NCBI GenBank assembly: GCA_002712305.1
Contig: PATE01000105.1
Span: forward strand, 1 to 36,371
Direction of reading: 5' to 3'
DNA: 36,371 nucleotides
Origin: Gemmatimonadota bacterium
GTDB lineage: Bacteria; Latescibacterota; UBA2968; UBA8231
The notes beneath the pieces were generated by a model, which did no database searches, had not been told where the DNA came from, and saw nothing but the letters and a program-made list of their open reading frames with translations. Shown here one piece after another: positions 1 to 8,300 of this stretch; the first letter of the stretch is position 1; every line of letters starts with the position of its first letter. Made by a program: the position numbers and the translations under genes.

Positions 1-121
<121 letters not shown>

Positions 122-144
122 AGAAAAATTTAATCTCTGTATTC

Positions 145-174
145 CCGAGTCATTGTCCGAAGACATTGACTCGG
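145..174 (-). other. UUCG-capped hairpin in the 16S leader
   Basis: This is a 13-bp inverted repeat with one mismatch. On the transcribed strand its loop is UUCG closed by C-G, giving the very stable cUUCGg tetraloop. It lies about 24 nt upstream of the 16S 5' end, so it belongs to the pre-rRNA leader. A second small hairpin of the same kind (CUUC-UUCG-GAAG) lies at 206-217. A role in leader folding or processing is inference. Confidence 0.7.
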
Positions 175-305
175 TGAATTGATAAAACATAGTGCCTACC
201 GATTCCTTCCGAAGAAGAGATCGATGGCAGAATGAACCTTCATCGCGACACGAGTGTCTTGACGTTGATTCATCCCGCAGGACAGGGACACTACACGCGT
301 TATTC

Positions 306-319
306 GATTATCAAAGATC
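306..319 (-). promoter_or_regulatory. boxA-like rRNA antitermination element
   Basis: The minus strand reads GATCTTTGATAATC here. This resembles the boxA element of bacterial rRNA leaders (core like CTTTGA-AA), which binds NusB/S10 for antitermination. It sits about 60-70 nt after the predicted transcription start, the usual place. The match is by eye only. Confidence 0.35.
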
Positions 320-385
320 GGAGGGACTCAGGCTCGCCTTACAACGATGTTTACTCGACGAATATCTGCCTGAGCGCAAGAAACA

Positions 386-414
386 AACTTACGGACGTCT
401 TTCGAAACTGTCAA
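386..414 (-). promoter_or_regulatory. Candidate rRNA operon promoter
   Basis: The minus strand has a perfect -35 TTGACA (414-409), a 17-nt spacer, and TAAGTT (391-386) as a weak -10 (3 of 6). It lies between the HEAT gene stop and the 16S gene, where an rRNA promoter is expected. No better candidate was seen in 121-462. The spacer contains CGAAAGACG, which is also present in the spacer of the candidate clpC promoter. Confidence 0.5.
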
Positions 415-462
415 CGACGGGGATGAAAAAAGGCAGGTGGAACAGAGGAACCCGTCGGGCTC

Positions 463-1260
463 CTACTCGAAATCCTTGGCCAGTACCCGGCCCATGACTT
501 CTGTGGCGCGAATGCGCACACCGGGATCCTTGTCGGACAGGGCCTGCCGAAGCACCGCGATCGCCTGGGCAAGTTGGACGAAGCCGAGGGATTCTACCGC
601 TCGGACTTTTACGGCTGCGGACTTGTCCTGGTCGATCACCTGAGAGAGGTAGCCGACGGCACGAGGGTCCTTAACTCCTATGCTGCCCAAGTACTTAGCG
701 GCAGCTGCCCGGACCGCTGGGTGGGTGTCCGTCAGCACGACCTGGCCAAGAACAGGCACACCACGGCGATTGCCGATCTTACGGAGCATGAGGGCGGCAT
801 GTAACCGCACGCCGGCATTCTTGTCACCGAAGGCCTTCTGAATGATGGGAATCGCTGCGATGGTGCCGGCGTCCTTTAGTGCCTCTACGGCTCGTTTGCG
901 CACCTCGGGTGCTTTGTCCTTCAGTGCCGCGGACAAGATGGTCAGCGCGAGCCGCCCACCCACGAAACCGAGCGCCTCGATCACAGCGATCCTCACCTCA
1001 AGGCGAGAATCCGAGAGCCCCCTGCGGAGAATCATCACGGCGCGGCGACCGCCCACGCGAGCCAGGCCTTCAGCTGCCTTGACGCGGATCTCCGGCGATT
1101 TATCGCGAAGCATCGTCTGCAGGGCGAAAACCCCCGGGCCGGGCTGTGCCAGCACACTGGAGGCACCTGTTGCCAGGATGCTGACCAGCAGCAGGGGGAA
1201 AGTGAGGCTCTTATGTAAACCCATTCGCATCTTGACGGGACGACTCGAGGTGATCTGCAT
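463..1260 (-). CDS. Exported HEAT-repeat protein
   Basis: The protein has up to 265 residues, with a signal peptide (hydrophobic stretch FPLLLVSILATGASSVLA, likely cut before QPGPG). From about residue 45 to the end come seven tandem HEAT-type repeats of about 31 residues, each with a pattern like D/KSPEVRxxAxEALGxxG. HEAT arrays are protein-binding scaffolds; the partner is unknown and there is no catalytic motif. The start is uncertain: Met11 or Met13 gives a more usual signal peptide, and no clear ribosome-binding site decides it. The gene follows the glycosyltransferase gene by 30 nt and is probably co-transcribed with it. It is the last gene before the rRNA operon on the same strand; I see no strong terminator after it. 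A PBS-lyase HEAT-like annotation is also possible. Confidence 0.85.
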   Translation of the reverse strand: MQITSSRPVKMRMGLHKSLTFPLLLVSILATGASSVLAQPGPGVFALQTMLRDKSPEIRVKAAEGLARVGGRRAVMILRRGLSDSRLEVRIAVIEALGFVGGRLALTILSAALKDKAPEVRKRAVEALKDAGTIAAIPIIQKAFGDKNAGVRLHAALMLRKIGNRRGVPVLGQVVLTDTHPAVRAAAAKYLGSIGVKDPRAVGYLSQVIDQDKSAAVKVRAVESLGFVQLAQAIAVLRQALSDKDPGVRIRATEVMGRVLAKDFE

Positions 1261-1290
1261 CTCTCTGTGTATCGGCCAACCCTGAAGCTT

Positions 1291-3009
1291 TCACCACTGG
1301 GATTGCTCGCCTGGCTGTGCAACGCCAGCGAGGCTCAGGAGCCGAAAACTCGGGCCGGGGTGTGTGATGCACTGATGGGCCGTCAAAGGGAGGAAGTAGG
1401 CATCGATCGGGTCGAAAGCAATCTCATCATTGTCACAGACAATCGTTTGCAGCCTCCAAACCTCCCTTGCGTCGCGAATCCCTTTCAGCAATTCGGCGTC
1501 GGTTTCCGCGTAGGCCAGAGGATGCTCGGGCAATAACAGCCATTCAGCGCCCCTGTGGATGAGAGTATCCAGGCTGGGCGGTACGACCGACTTCAGATTC
1601 TGAGGATTCTGAGCCCTGACCTCAAGGATTTCATATCGAGGGCCGGCTTGCTCGTGCGCCTCGAGAGCAATCCTTAACCGACGCCCCGTGTGACCGTTCT
1701 CCTGGACATCGGACAGTCTCTGGGCTAGCCAGTCCCGGGTCGGAGTAAGCAGAGGCCGTGAGTAATCCGTGCCCGAGATGGCGATCACAGATCCATCGGA
1801 TATGTGGGATTCGATCCATTCGGCGGCTAGAAGTCGGCTGTCCGTCCTCGCCAAGAGTGCGACATGCTCGATGGACCGGGATCCGGGCACGAGCAGCAAT
1901 AGGATGGTTATCGCAAGACCAACTCTTGGGTGGAATCTCGTCTGCGTTGAGACCCACGCCGCCGCCGTGACACAGAGCAAGGGCACCAGTGGCAAGCCAT
2001 AGCGAACGAACAGGGTCCCTCCCGCGCCAGCGACGGCGAAATATCCGATACAGGCCAAGGCCAAAACCACTCCCTCGGGCGTTCGCTGGCGCACAAACCA
2101 GGTCAGCCCTGCAATGGATGTGAGCAGCAAGGGCCAGCCGAGGCCCAGTCCTAAGGAGACCGTCAGGTGATGGATCCATCCATTGCCCAGGTTGATTCCG
2201 TGGCCACCACCAAAGTGACGCGCCTCAAAGGTGAGATCTTCGAGGAAAGACCCCACGTCGAGCAACACATACGGAGAGGTGATGAAGAAGGCCGCCGTCG
2301 CGACGCTCAGCAACATGAGCGATTCGCGGCAACCCGAGCGAAGCGATTGAGGGTGCCGGCCGATCCCCACGTAGATGAGGGCTGGGAGAAACAGGGCGAG
2401 ACTGTATTTGCTGGAAATCGCCAGTCCCAACGCCAGCGCCGCGACCCAGGAATTACGTGATCCGGGTCGACAACAGTTCACCATCAGCGCAACCGACAAA
2501 AGCCCCCAGAAGGTCGCGGCGATATCGACTGCCAAGAAGTGGGAATCCCTGACGTGGAGGAATGCCATCGACAGAAGCCAGGCGGCAATCTCAGCTGCAC
2601 GGCGACCACAGATCCTGTTCGCCAGATGTGCGCACACCGCAATCGTGGCGATACCGTAGAAGGCACTGATTGAACGGCCGAGCAGATATAACTCGGATGG
2701 ATCGGCAACGAATCGTGCCACAAACTGAGCCGATCCGTCGATGGAGCCAGTGGCCAACTGCAACAGGTAGTAGAGGCCGCAGGCAATGGCGGTAACGTAG
2801 ATATGGAGACTTGGATAGTTGAAGAAGTGAGGGTTGAGGTCTCCCGATGCCACGGATAGCGCACGGTGCAGGAGAACCCCCTCGTCGGGACGCGCCTGAG
2901 TGTGCGGTAATCCGAAATCAAGGCCATAGAAACGGAGACCAGCACCGACAATGAGCGCTCCAGCCAGGAGCCAGCTACTGTATGGGCCTCGGTCAGTCGT
3001 GACCAACAA
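1291..3009 (-). CDS. GT-C family membrane glycosyltransferase (family 39-like)
   Basis: The protein has 572 residues with about ten hydrophobic segments in the N-terminal two thirds and a soluble C-terminal part. The first external loop carries ARPDEG, matching the acidic D/E-containing motif of dolichyl-phosphate-mannose-type (PMT/ArnT/GT39) transferases. These use polyprenyl-phosphate sugars to glycosylate lipids or proteins on the outer side of the cytoplasmic membrane. Sugar and acceptor cannot be read from sequence. The start overlaps the end of the upstream oxidoreductase gene by 17 nt, so the two are surely co-transcribed and may serve one sugar pathway. Confidence 0.8.
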   Translation of the reverse strand: MLVTTDRGPYSSWLLAGALIVGAGLRFYGLDFGLPHTQARPDEGVLLHRALSVASGDLNPHFFNYPSLHIYVTAIACGLYYLLQLATGSIDGSAQFVARFVADPSELYLLGRSISAFYGIATIAVCAHLANRICGRRAAEIAAWLLSMAFLHVRDSHFLAVDIAATFWGLLSVALMVNCCRPGSRNSWVAALALGLAISSKYSLALFLPALIYVGIGRHPQSLRSGCRESLMLLSVATAAFFITSPYVLLDVGSFLEDLTFEARHFGGGHGINLGNGWIHHLTVSLGLGLGWPLLLTSIAGLTWFVRQRTPEGVVLALACIGYFAVAGAGGTLFVRYGLPLVPLLCVTAAAWVSTQTRFHPRVGLAITILLLLVPGSRSIEHVALLARTDSRLLAAEWIESHISDGSVIAISGTDYSRPLLTPTRDWLAQRLSDVQENGHTGRRLRIALEAHEQAGPRYEILEVRAQNPQNLKSVVPPSLDTLIHRGAEWLLLPEHPLAYAETDAELLKGIRDAREVWRLQTIVCDNDEIAFDPIDAYFLPLTAHQCITHPGPSFRLLSLAGVAQPGEQSQW

Positions 3010-3943
3010 CCCCTAGCTGCATCTGGAGGTTTTGAACGGCTGTCGCCGCCGTTACGATCGGCGTCTTCTCTTCGCCTTGAACCGTGCGGGCGAACTGCCC
3101 AATCAGCAGGTGCATGGGATCAGTGCCCTCATCCTCCATCCCATCACCTCGCAAGACGCAGCGATAGTAGCCGTCAGCCCCCGGTTGCCCGGCGATGTCC
3201 ACGCAACGGCCATCGAAACCAAAGCGACGCTGCAGTGGAGGGCCCGGCAGATCGCGAACGATGACACTGCAGTGACAACGATGTCCGTTGGTGATCACGT
3301 CGAAGGTCACCTTCGCCTCGTGTCCGTGAAGGCTTCGAGTCACTGTGGATAGATCCAGATCTGCTGTCGGGAATCGTGCGAGGATCAGACTGATCGGATG
3401 GGGCCCCATGTCCGTCCACACATCCCTGGCGCTTCGAAGGGATGCACACGTCGTCTCCAAGACAGCTTCGAACGAGCCGGGACGATCCGAGGGCCCGACG
3501 AGATTGTCGTATTGAGGCAGTAGACCTGCCAGCTGTGAGCACATCCCGAGGTGGCGATTGGCGCGTGACGCCATGTCCTGCAGTCGTTCTGCCTGCTCAA
3601 GGATCTGGTGCGCCGAGAGACTCGCATCCCATACTAGCGGTTTTTCGCAGAGAACGTGACAATCGGCTGCCAGGGCTCGGGTAGCGACATCATAGTGAGT
3701 TTCATTGGGTGAGCAGATGTCTACGACGTCCGGTCGCTCCTGCTGGAGCATCTCGTCGAGGCTTGTATAGGCCTGACCCTGGAATCCGAACGTTTTGGTG
3801 AGTACTTGCGCCGATTCATGACAGCGCTCTGGCGTCGTTCCGACAAAAGCCACCACGGTCGAGCCAACCGCATCGTGCCAGTTGGCATGATGACGGCCGA
3901 TGCCGCTGGCACCAACGATGGCGACCCGCAACGAATTCGTCAC
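2993..3943 (-). CDS. Gfo/Idh/MocA family oxidoreductase
   Basis: The protein has 316 residues. An N-terminal Rossmann fold is shown by VAIVGASGIGRHHA (NAD(P)-binding glycine motif, about residues 6-19), and the family signature CEKPL follows near residue 98. The C-terminal half is the usual substrate/dimer domain. Members oxidise or reduce sugars and sugar nucleotides; the exact substrate is not visible. The start codon is GTG. It opens an operon with the GT-C glycosyltransferase and HEAT genes, just after a terminator at 3971-4009, so it should have its own promoter in a short gap where I could not identify one. The sequence is a little short for the family (usually 330-370). Confidence 0.85.
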   Translation of the reverse strand: MTNSLRVAIVGASGIGRHHANWHDAVGSTVVAFVGTTPERCHESAQVLTKTFGFQGQAYTSLDEMLQQERPDVVDICSPNETHYDVATRALAADCHVLCEKPLVWDASLSAHQILEQAERLQDMASRANRHLGMCSQLAGLLPQYDNLVGPSDRPGSFEAVLETTCASLRSARDVWTDMGPHPISLILARFPTADLDLSTVTRSLHGHEAKVTFDVITNGHRCHCSVIVRDLPGPPLQRRFGFDGRCVDIAGQPGADGYYRCVLRGDGMEDEGTDPMHLLIGQFARTVQGEEKTPIVTAATAVQNLQMQLGVVGHD

Positions 3944-3970
3944 GCACGACTCCGGCAGCGAGAATCGTCA

Positions 3971-4009
3971 GAAAACAAAAGGAGAGCCGGCGTCGATCGC
4001 CTGCTCTCC
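3971..4009 (-). terminator. Rho-independent terminator of the 35-residue gene
   Basis: On the minus strand the hairpin has stem GGAGAGC-A-GGCG / CGCC-G-GCTCTCC and a 5-nt loop, then TTTTGTTTT. It starts 28 nt after the stop of the small basic-protein gene and ends before the oxidoreductase gene. Confidence 0.9.
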
Positions 4010-4036
4010 CGAAACCGGTGGCCCCTGCGAACCGTA

Positions 4037-4144
4037 CTAGCTTTTTCCGGCCTTGGCATCACGAATCCGTTGCTTCAGTCGCTCTTTGCGACGTTTGCGA
4101 CGCTGGCGCAGTTCTTTGGTACGCTCACGACCTTTGCTCGACAT
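4037..4144 (-). CDS. 35-residue strongly basic small protein
   Basis: This short ORF starts at ATG (4144) and ends at TAG (4037-4039). The protein begins MSSKGRERTKELRQ and ends RIRDAKAGKS. It has 17 Lys/Arg in 35 residues and is probably one long basic helix. The start is well supported by AAGGAG seven nt upstream (4157-4152), and an intrinsic terminator follows the stop, so it behaves like a real gene. It lies 59 nt after pyrB on the same strand. Its composition resembles tiny ribosome-associated or RNA-binding proteins (Thx/bS22-like, AURKAIP1/COX24-like), but I do not recognise a specific family. Confidence 0.7.
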   Translation of the reverse strand: MSSKGRERTKELRQRRKRRKERLKQRIRDAKAGKS

Positions 4145-4203
4145 ATCATCACTCCTTTGAAGGGCAGATCAATGGTAGACGGGCCCTTGGTAAGGGTCAA
4201 GAT

Positions 4204-5169
4204 CTAGTCTGCTTCGAGGATCATGCGCAGGAGAGCCATCCGAACGTAGAGTCCATTGTGCGCCTGTCGGAAATACGCGGCCCTAGGATCGTCATCGACC
4301 TCGTCGGCAACGATCTCGTCGACTCGTGGCAGAGGATGCATGACAACAGCGTCATCCCGCATCCGTTCCAGGATGCTCCGATCGATGACATAGCGACCTC
4401 TGGCTTTCTCGTAGTCACCAACGCGGTCCCCGAAACGTTCACGCTGGATCCTGGTCTGGTAAATCACGTCCACCTCGGAGGCAACATCGGCAAGATCTGA
4501 GACTTCGCACCAGTCGATGGAGTGACGAGACAGGTATTCTTTGATGTCGTCTCGCATGCGTACGACTTCGGGTGCTACGAACGTGATGTTGGGGTTGTCG
4601 TATTTGGCCAGTAAATAGCACAGGGAGCGCACGGTTCGGCCATTCGCCAGATCGCCTACCATGGCGATCCTGATGTCATCGAGGTGGCCGATCTCCCGTT
4701 GGATGGTGTAAACATCCAGCAGGGCTTGCGTGGGATGCTGTCCTGGACCGTCACCTGCGCTGATGATCGGCACGGGCGAAACCGCGGCAGCTCTCTTACT
4801 GGCCCCACTTTCGAAGTGACGCAGGACGATGACATCCGCGTATCCGGCGATGATGCGAATCGTGTCCTCGAGTGTCTCTCCCTTGGCTGCGGAAGAAAAC
4901 TCTTGGGCACTTTCCGTCGTGATCACATCCCCGCCGAGGCGACGCATCGCTGACTCGAAGGAAAGACGTGTCCGAGTGGAGGGCTCGTAGAAGAGGGTCG
5001 CCATCACACGGCGATTCAGAATGCTGGAGCCGTAGCGCTTGACCACCTGCTCCATCTCGCGAGCGACCGAAAAGATCTGCGCCATGACCTCGCGATCGAA
5101 CTGCTGTGCTTCAACGATGTGCTGCAAGGCTTGTACGCACGGGAAGCGGGAAACCAGGGCGATTGGCAT
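4204..5169 (-). CDS. pyrB: Aspartate carbamoyltransferase catalytic subunit
   Basis: PyrB condenses carbamoyl phosphate with aspartate, the first committed step of pyrimidine synthesis. All signature motifs are present: STRTRLSFES (carbamoyl-phosphate site, residues 64-73), the AAKGET lysine loop, HPTQALLDVYT, GDLANGRTVRSL, and HPLPRVDEI with the following YFRQAHNG. Length is 321 residues, normal for the family. The reading frame stays open 134 codons further upstream, but that stretch has no homology, would cross the divergent promoter, and is an artefact; ATG at 5169 fits the family start, though its ribosome-binding site is weak. No pyrI regulatory-subunit gene is seen beside it. A possible -10 (TACAAT, 5271-5266) lacks a convincing -35. 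Confidence 0.95.
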   Translation of the reverse strand: MPIALVSRFPCVQALQHIVEAQQFDREVMAQIFSVAREMEQVVKRYGSSILNRRVMATLFYEPSTRTRLSFESAMRRLGGDVITTESAQEFSSAAKGETLEDTIRIIAGYADVIVLRHFESGASKRAAAVSPVPIISAGDGPGQHPTQALLDVYTIQREIGHLDDIRIAMVGDLANGRTVRSLCYLLAKYDNPNITFVAPEVVRMRDDIKEYLSRHSIDWCEVSDLADVASEVDVIYQTRIQRERFGDRVGDYEKARGRYVIDRSILERMRDDAVVMHPLPRVDEIVADEVDDDPRAAYFRQAHNGLYVRMALLRMILEAD

Positions 5170-5278
5170 ACTGGTATGTAGGATACGGGCGATCGAAAAT
5201 CGCGGCAAGCAATCCGCTGGAACTCGGTGTTTCACCTCACAGTCGGTGTCTCCCTGTTCATCTATATTGTAGGGCGGA

Positions 5279-5307
5279 TTGAGACCTCGGGACGCCTGCG
5301 GTATATT
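5279..5307 (+). promoter_or_regulatory. Sigma-70-type promoter of the large surface protein
   Basis: TTGAGA (5279-5284), a 17-nt spacer and TATATT (5302-5307) match 5 of 6 bases in each hexamer at ideal spacing. The expected transcription start is near 5314, about 55 nt before the chosen ATG. It decides the start of the downstream gene, because the longest reading frame would begin with the TTG of this -35 box. Confidence 0.75.
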
Positions 5308-5368
5308 GCGGCCTGTCTGGACGACACTTCGCTCCACCGAAAATCCACCAATCGGCAAGGGTAGGCGC

Positions 5369-8300
5369 ATGTTGAAGTGGTATTGGCCAATAGTAGCTGC
5401 GCTGGCTCTGTCAGCGGCCATCGCACCGCCACCGGCGTCTGCCGGGGAGAACGCAGGATTTGCGGTCGTTGTCGGGGGACCCGAGCGTCTCGAGAACCCG
5501 GAAATTGGCCAGATTGTGCGGATTCCCGTCCGTGTCAACGGGCTCACGCGGATCAAGGGAAGCGTCGTCACCGTCCGCTACGATCCGGCCATCGTATCAT
5601 TCGTGTCCTTTGAGGAGGGCAACGTCGCGCCCGGATCCTTGCCAATCACCGGAGCTCCGGTGGAAACGGGCGACGGATTTGTGCAGTTGGATGCTGGCTC
5701 AAGTCTGTTCGGCACCGGCGTGACCAAGGAGACCGTCGGCGGTCTGCTTGGCGCCTTCAATCTGGAAATCATCGCCGAAGTTCCCGAGGCTGGGTCAACG
5801 ATCTCCATCGTTCGAGTGGAGGTGAATACCTCCGGGCAGGATGAGGACCGGGATATTCTCGACTTTCCGCCGGGACGAAGGGGTGTCTCTCTCGTACGCA
5901 CGTTCCCGAACCCGATTCTCAGGGTGGAGATCGAGCGCAAGCACAATGGCGCCATCCTGACTTGGACGACCAGACTTCCAGGTCTTGATGACGTCGGTCG
6001 AGTGCGACCTCGGGGTTCGGACGAGAACTACCAGAATTTCGAGAGCCCCCTCAATGATCGTTTCTCCTCGCAGGAACTGCGGGCCGTTCGCGAATTGAAC
6101 GATCGAGGCATCGTCGTATCGGAACTGACGAACAATCAGCTCAAGAATCGGATCGAGGATGCGTTGGGCATTCCCACCGTTCCGGGATCGGTTGTGCGTG
6201 CCATCAGAGAGCTGGACGCGATCATCCGTGCTCGCGGACACATCCTGCCCGTCAGAGGGCTACAGGCGCAGACCGAGTATGAATTTCAGATCCTTTCCAC
6301 CAGCCTGAGCGGCAAGCGCAGCAACACATTCACAGGACACTTCTCCACGCGTGCGGCACCGGATCTGCGGCCCATCTTTGTCAGTAATTTTGACGTGCAG
6401 GTGTCGCCATCGAGCGTCTCGGCCAGCTTTGGTGCCACACGACCCGTCGTGACGTCCTACACGCTTACCCAGGTAGGCGAGACTGATCCGGTTGCGGAAG
6501 CGACAATCAACGAGGACGGGGTCACGCGAACGCGGCTCTTTATCGATGGACTCGAGGGCGGTGTGGAGTACAATCTGTCACTCACGATTTCCTATGCAGA
6601 CGCTGAGGAGGTCATCGCCAACGGGCTGCCCTCAGACAAGGCATCCATTACCCTCGAGCGCCGTTTCCGTACGCCAGCGATTCGCAGGGCTCTTCGCCTT
6701 TTGCGCCCACCGGTAAAGATCGTCGGCTCTGAATCAGCGCAAATCCTGTTTGAGACCAACTTGCCTGTAAGCGCCACCGTCGACTACGGACTCGTGCCTG
6801 ATGGGTCGAGTAAGGCCCTCCAGGACACCGAGACCGACTGTCTCTACACGTGGCAGCAGGAATCCACCAGTACTCTGAAGCGGCATAGTTTGGCCCTGTC
6901 GAATCTCGACCCAAGCACTCTGTTCCGATACAAGATCACCGTCGTCACAGCCGAAGACGATAAGCTGACGACCGATCCACGCGAAAACTTCCAGTGGAGC
7001 CGTGATCTGCGCTTTAGCACCTCCGCATCTGCAGACACATTGGCTCCGTCCACCATCCTCGGCCCCATCGTCGACGTGCGAGATGTGCTGGCCGTCGTTC
7101 GCTTCGTAACCGATGTCCCGACGGCGGCCACCGTCTATATCGGAACCGATGGCGGAACCTATCAGACCGAGGATGAGTTCGAGTTTTCTGACCTAACGAG
7201 CGAGGGTGAGCGCCGCTTCTCCAATCGGCACTCCATTGTCATCGCTGGGTTGGAAGCCGGAGAGAATTACCGCTACCGGTTGGAGATCGAGGCAGCCAAT
7301 AGGCAGGTGACGGTCCTCGAACCCTCGTCGGGCTCTGGAAAAGTGGCCGGCGCCTCTCAACCACCGGGCGGAGCAGGGTCCTTCACGACCAGCAATGACC
7401 CGGATACCCAGTTTCCCGTGATCCTGTCCGGTCCAACGGTCTCATCGAAGACACATGAGACGGCTATCGTCGAATGGACGACGGATGAACCGGCCGACTC
7501 GGAGGTCTCCTTTGGTACTGAGTCTCTCGATGACGAGGAGACGTCTGGTGTCACCGAGACGACGCACAAGTTGACGCTATCGGGACTCACGTCCGGCACT
7601 TCGTACAGCTATTTGGTCGGCTCAACGGATGCGTCCGGGAATGGTGCAACCGAGTCGGCGACGGCCGTATTCACAACGGATCCGGAAGTAGATCTGACAG
7701 CACCGCAAATCACGGTGGCACCTGCGATCATCTATAAGAACGATGAGACGGCAACGATTCAGTGGACGACGGACGAAGACGCCACGGGAGAGGTGAACTT
7801 TGGCACGGATGAATCCCTCGGCTTCATCCGAACTCTGCCGTCGACGGACAAGGTTCACGAGGTAACGCTGACGAACCTCTCGCCAGAAACGACCTACTTC
7901 TACAAGGCGTCGTCGTCAGACCTGAGCAACAACGGGCCAACAGTGACCACCATCGATAGGTTCACCACAGACGCGTTAGCTGATGTCACCCTCCCGTCGA
8001 TCAGTGACATTGTCGTGCAGCCGGCGGATTCCACGGTGATCCTGACGTGGTCGACAGATGAGTTGGCCGACAGTTTCGTCGACTTCGGAACGATTTCCGG
8101 CATCCTCGATGTCACCGTCGGCGATGTAGAAGACGTCCTGACACACGAGATCACCTTGACGAATCTGACACCGGGGACGGAATACTTCTACACGGTAGGA
8201 TCGATTGATCGCTCAGGCAATGGCCCGACGGAGTCGAGTCAGTCCTCCTTTACCACGCTGAGTGCGGCGGACACCGACGCCCCTGAAACGCCAGCGGATG

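Noticed and set aside
192-643. Short plus-strand ORFs between the 16S gene and the HEAT gene
   Set aside because: They lie in the rRNA leader or antisense to the HEAT gene, with no ribosome-binding site or motif.
5279-5368. TTG start 30 codons upstream for the large surface protein
   Set aside because: That codon is part of the -35 box, and the ATG at 5369 is followed directly by a proper signal peptide.
5170-5571. N-terminal extension of pyrB by 134 codons
   Set aside because: It has no homology, crosses the divergent promoter, and runs into the plus-strand gene; the family starts near 5169.
7420-8280. Repeats considered as a CRISPR or DNA-level tandem array
   Set aside because: The repeats are about 300 nt, imperfect and in frame; they are protein domain repeats.
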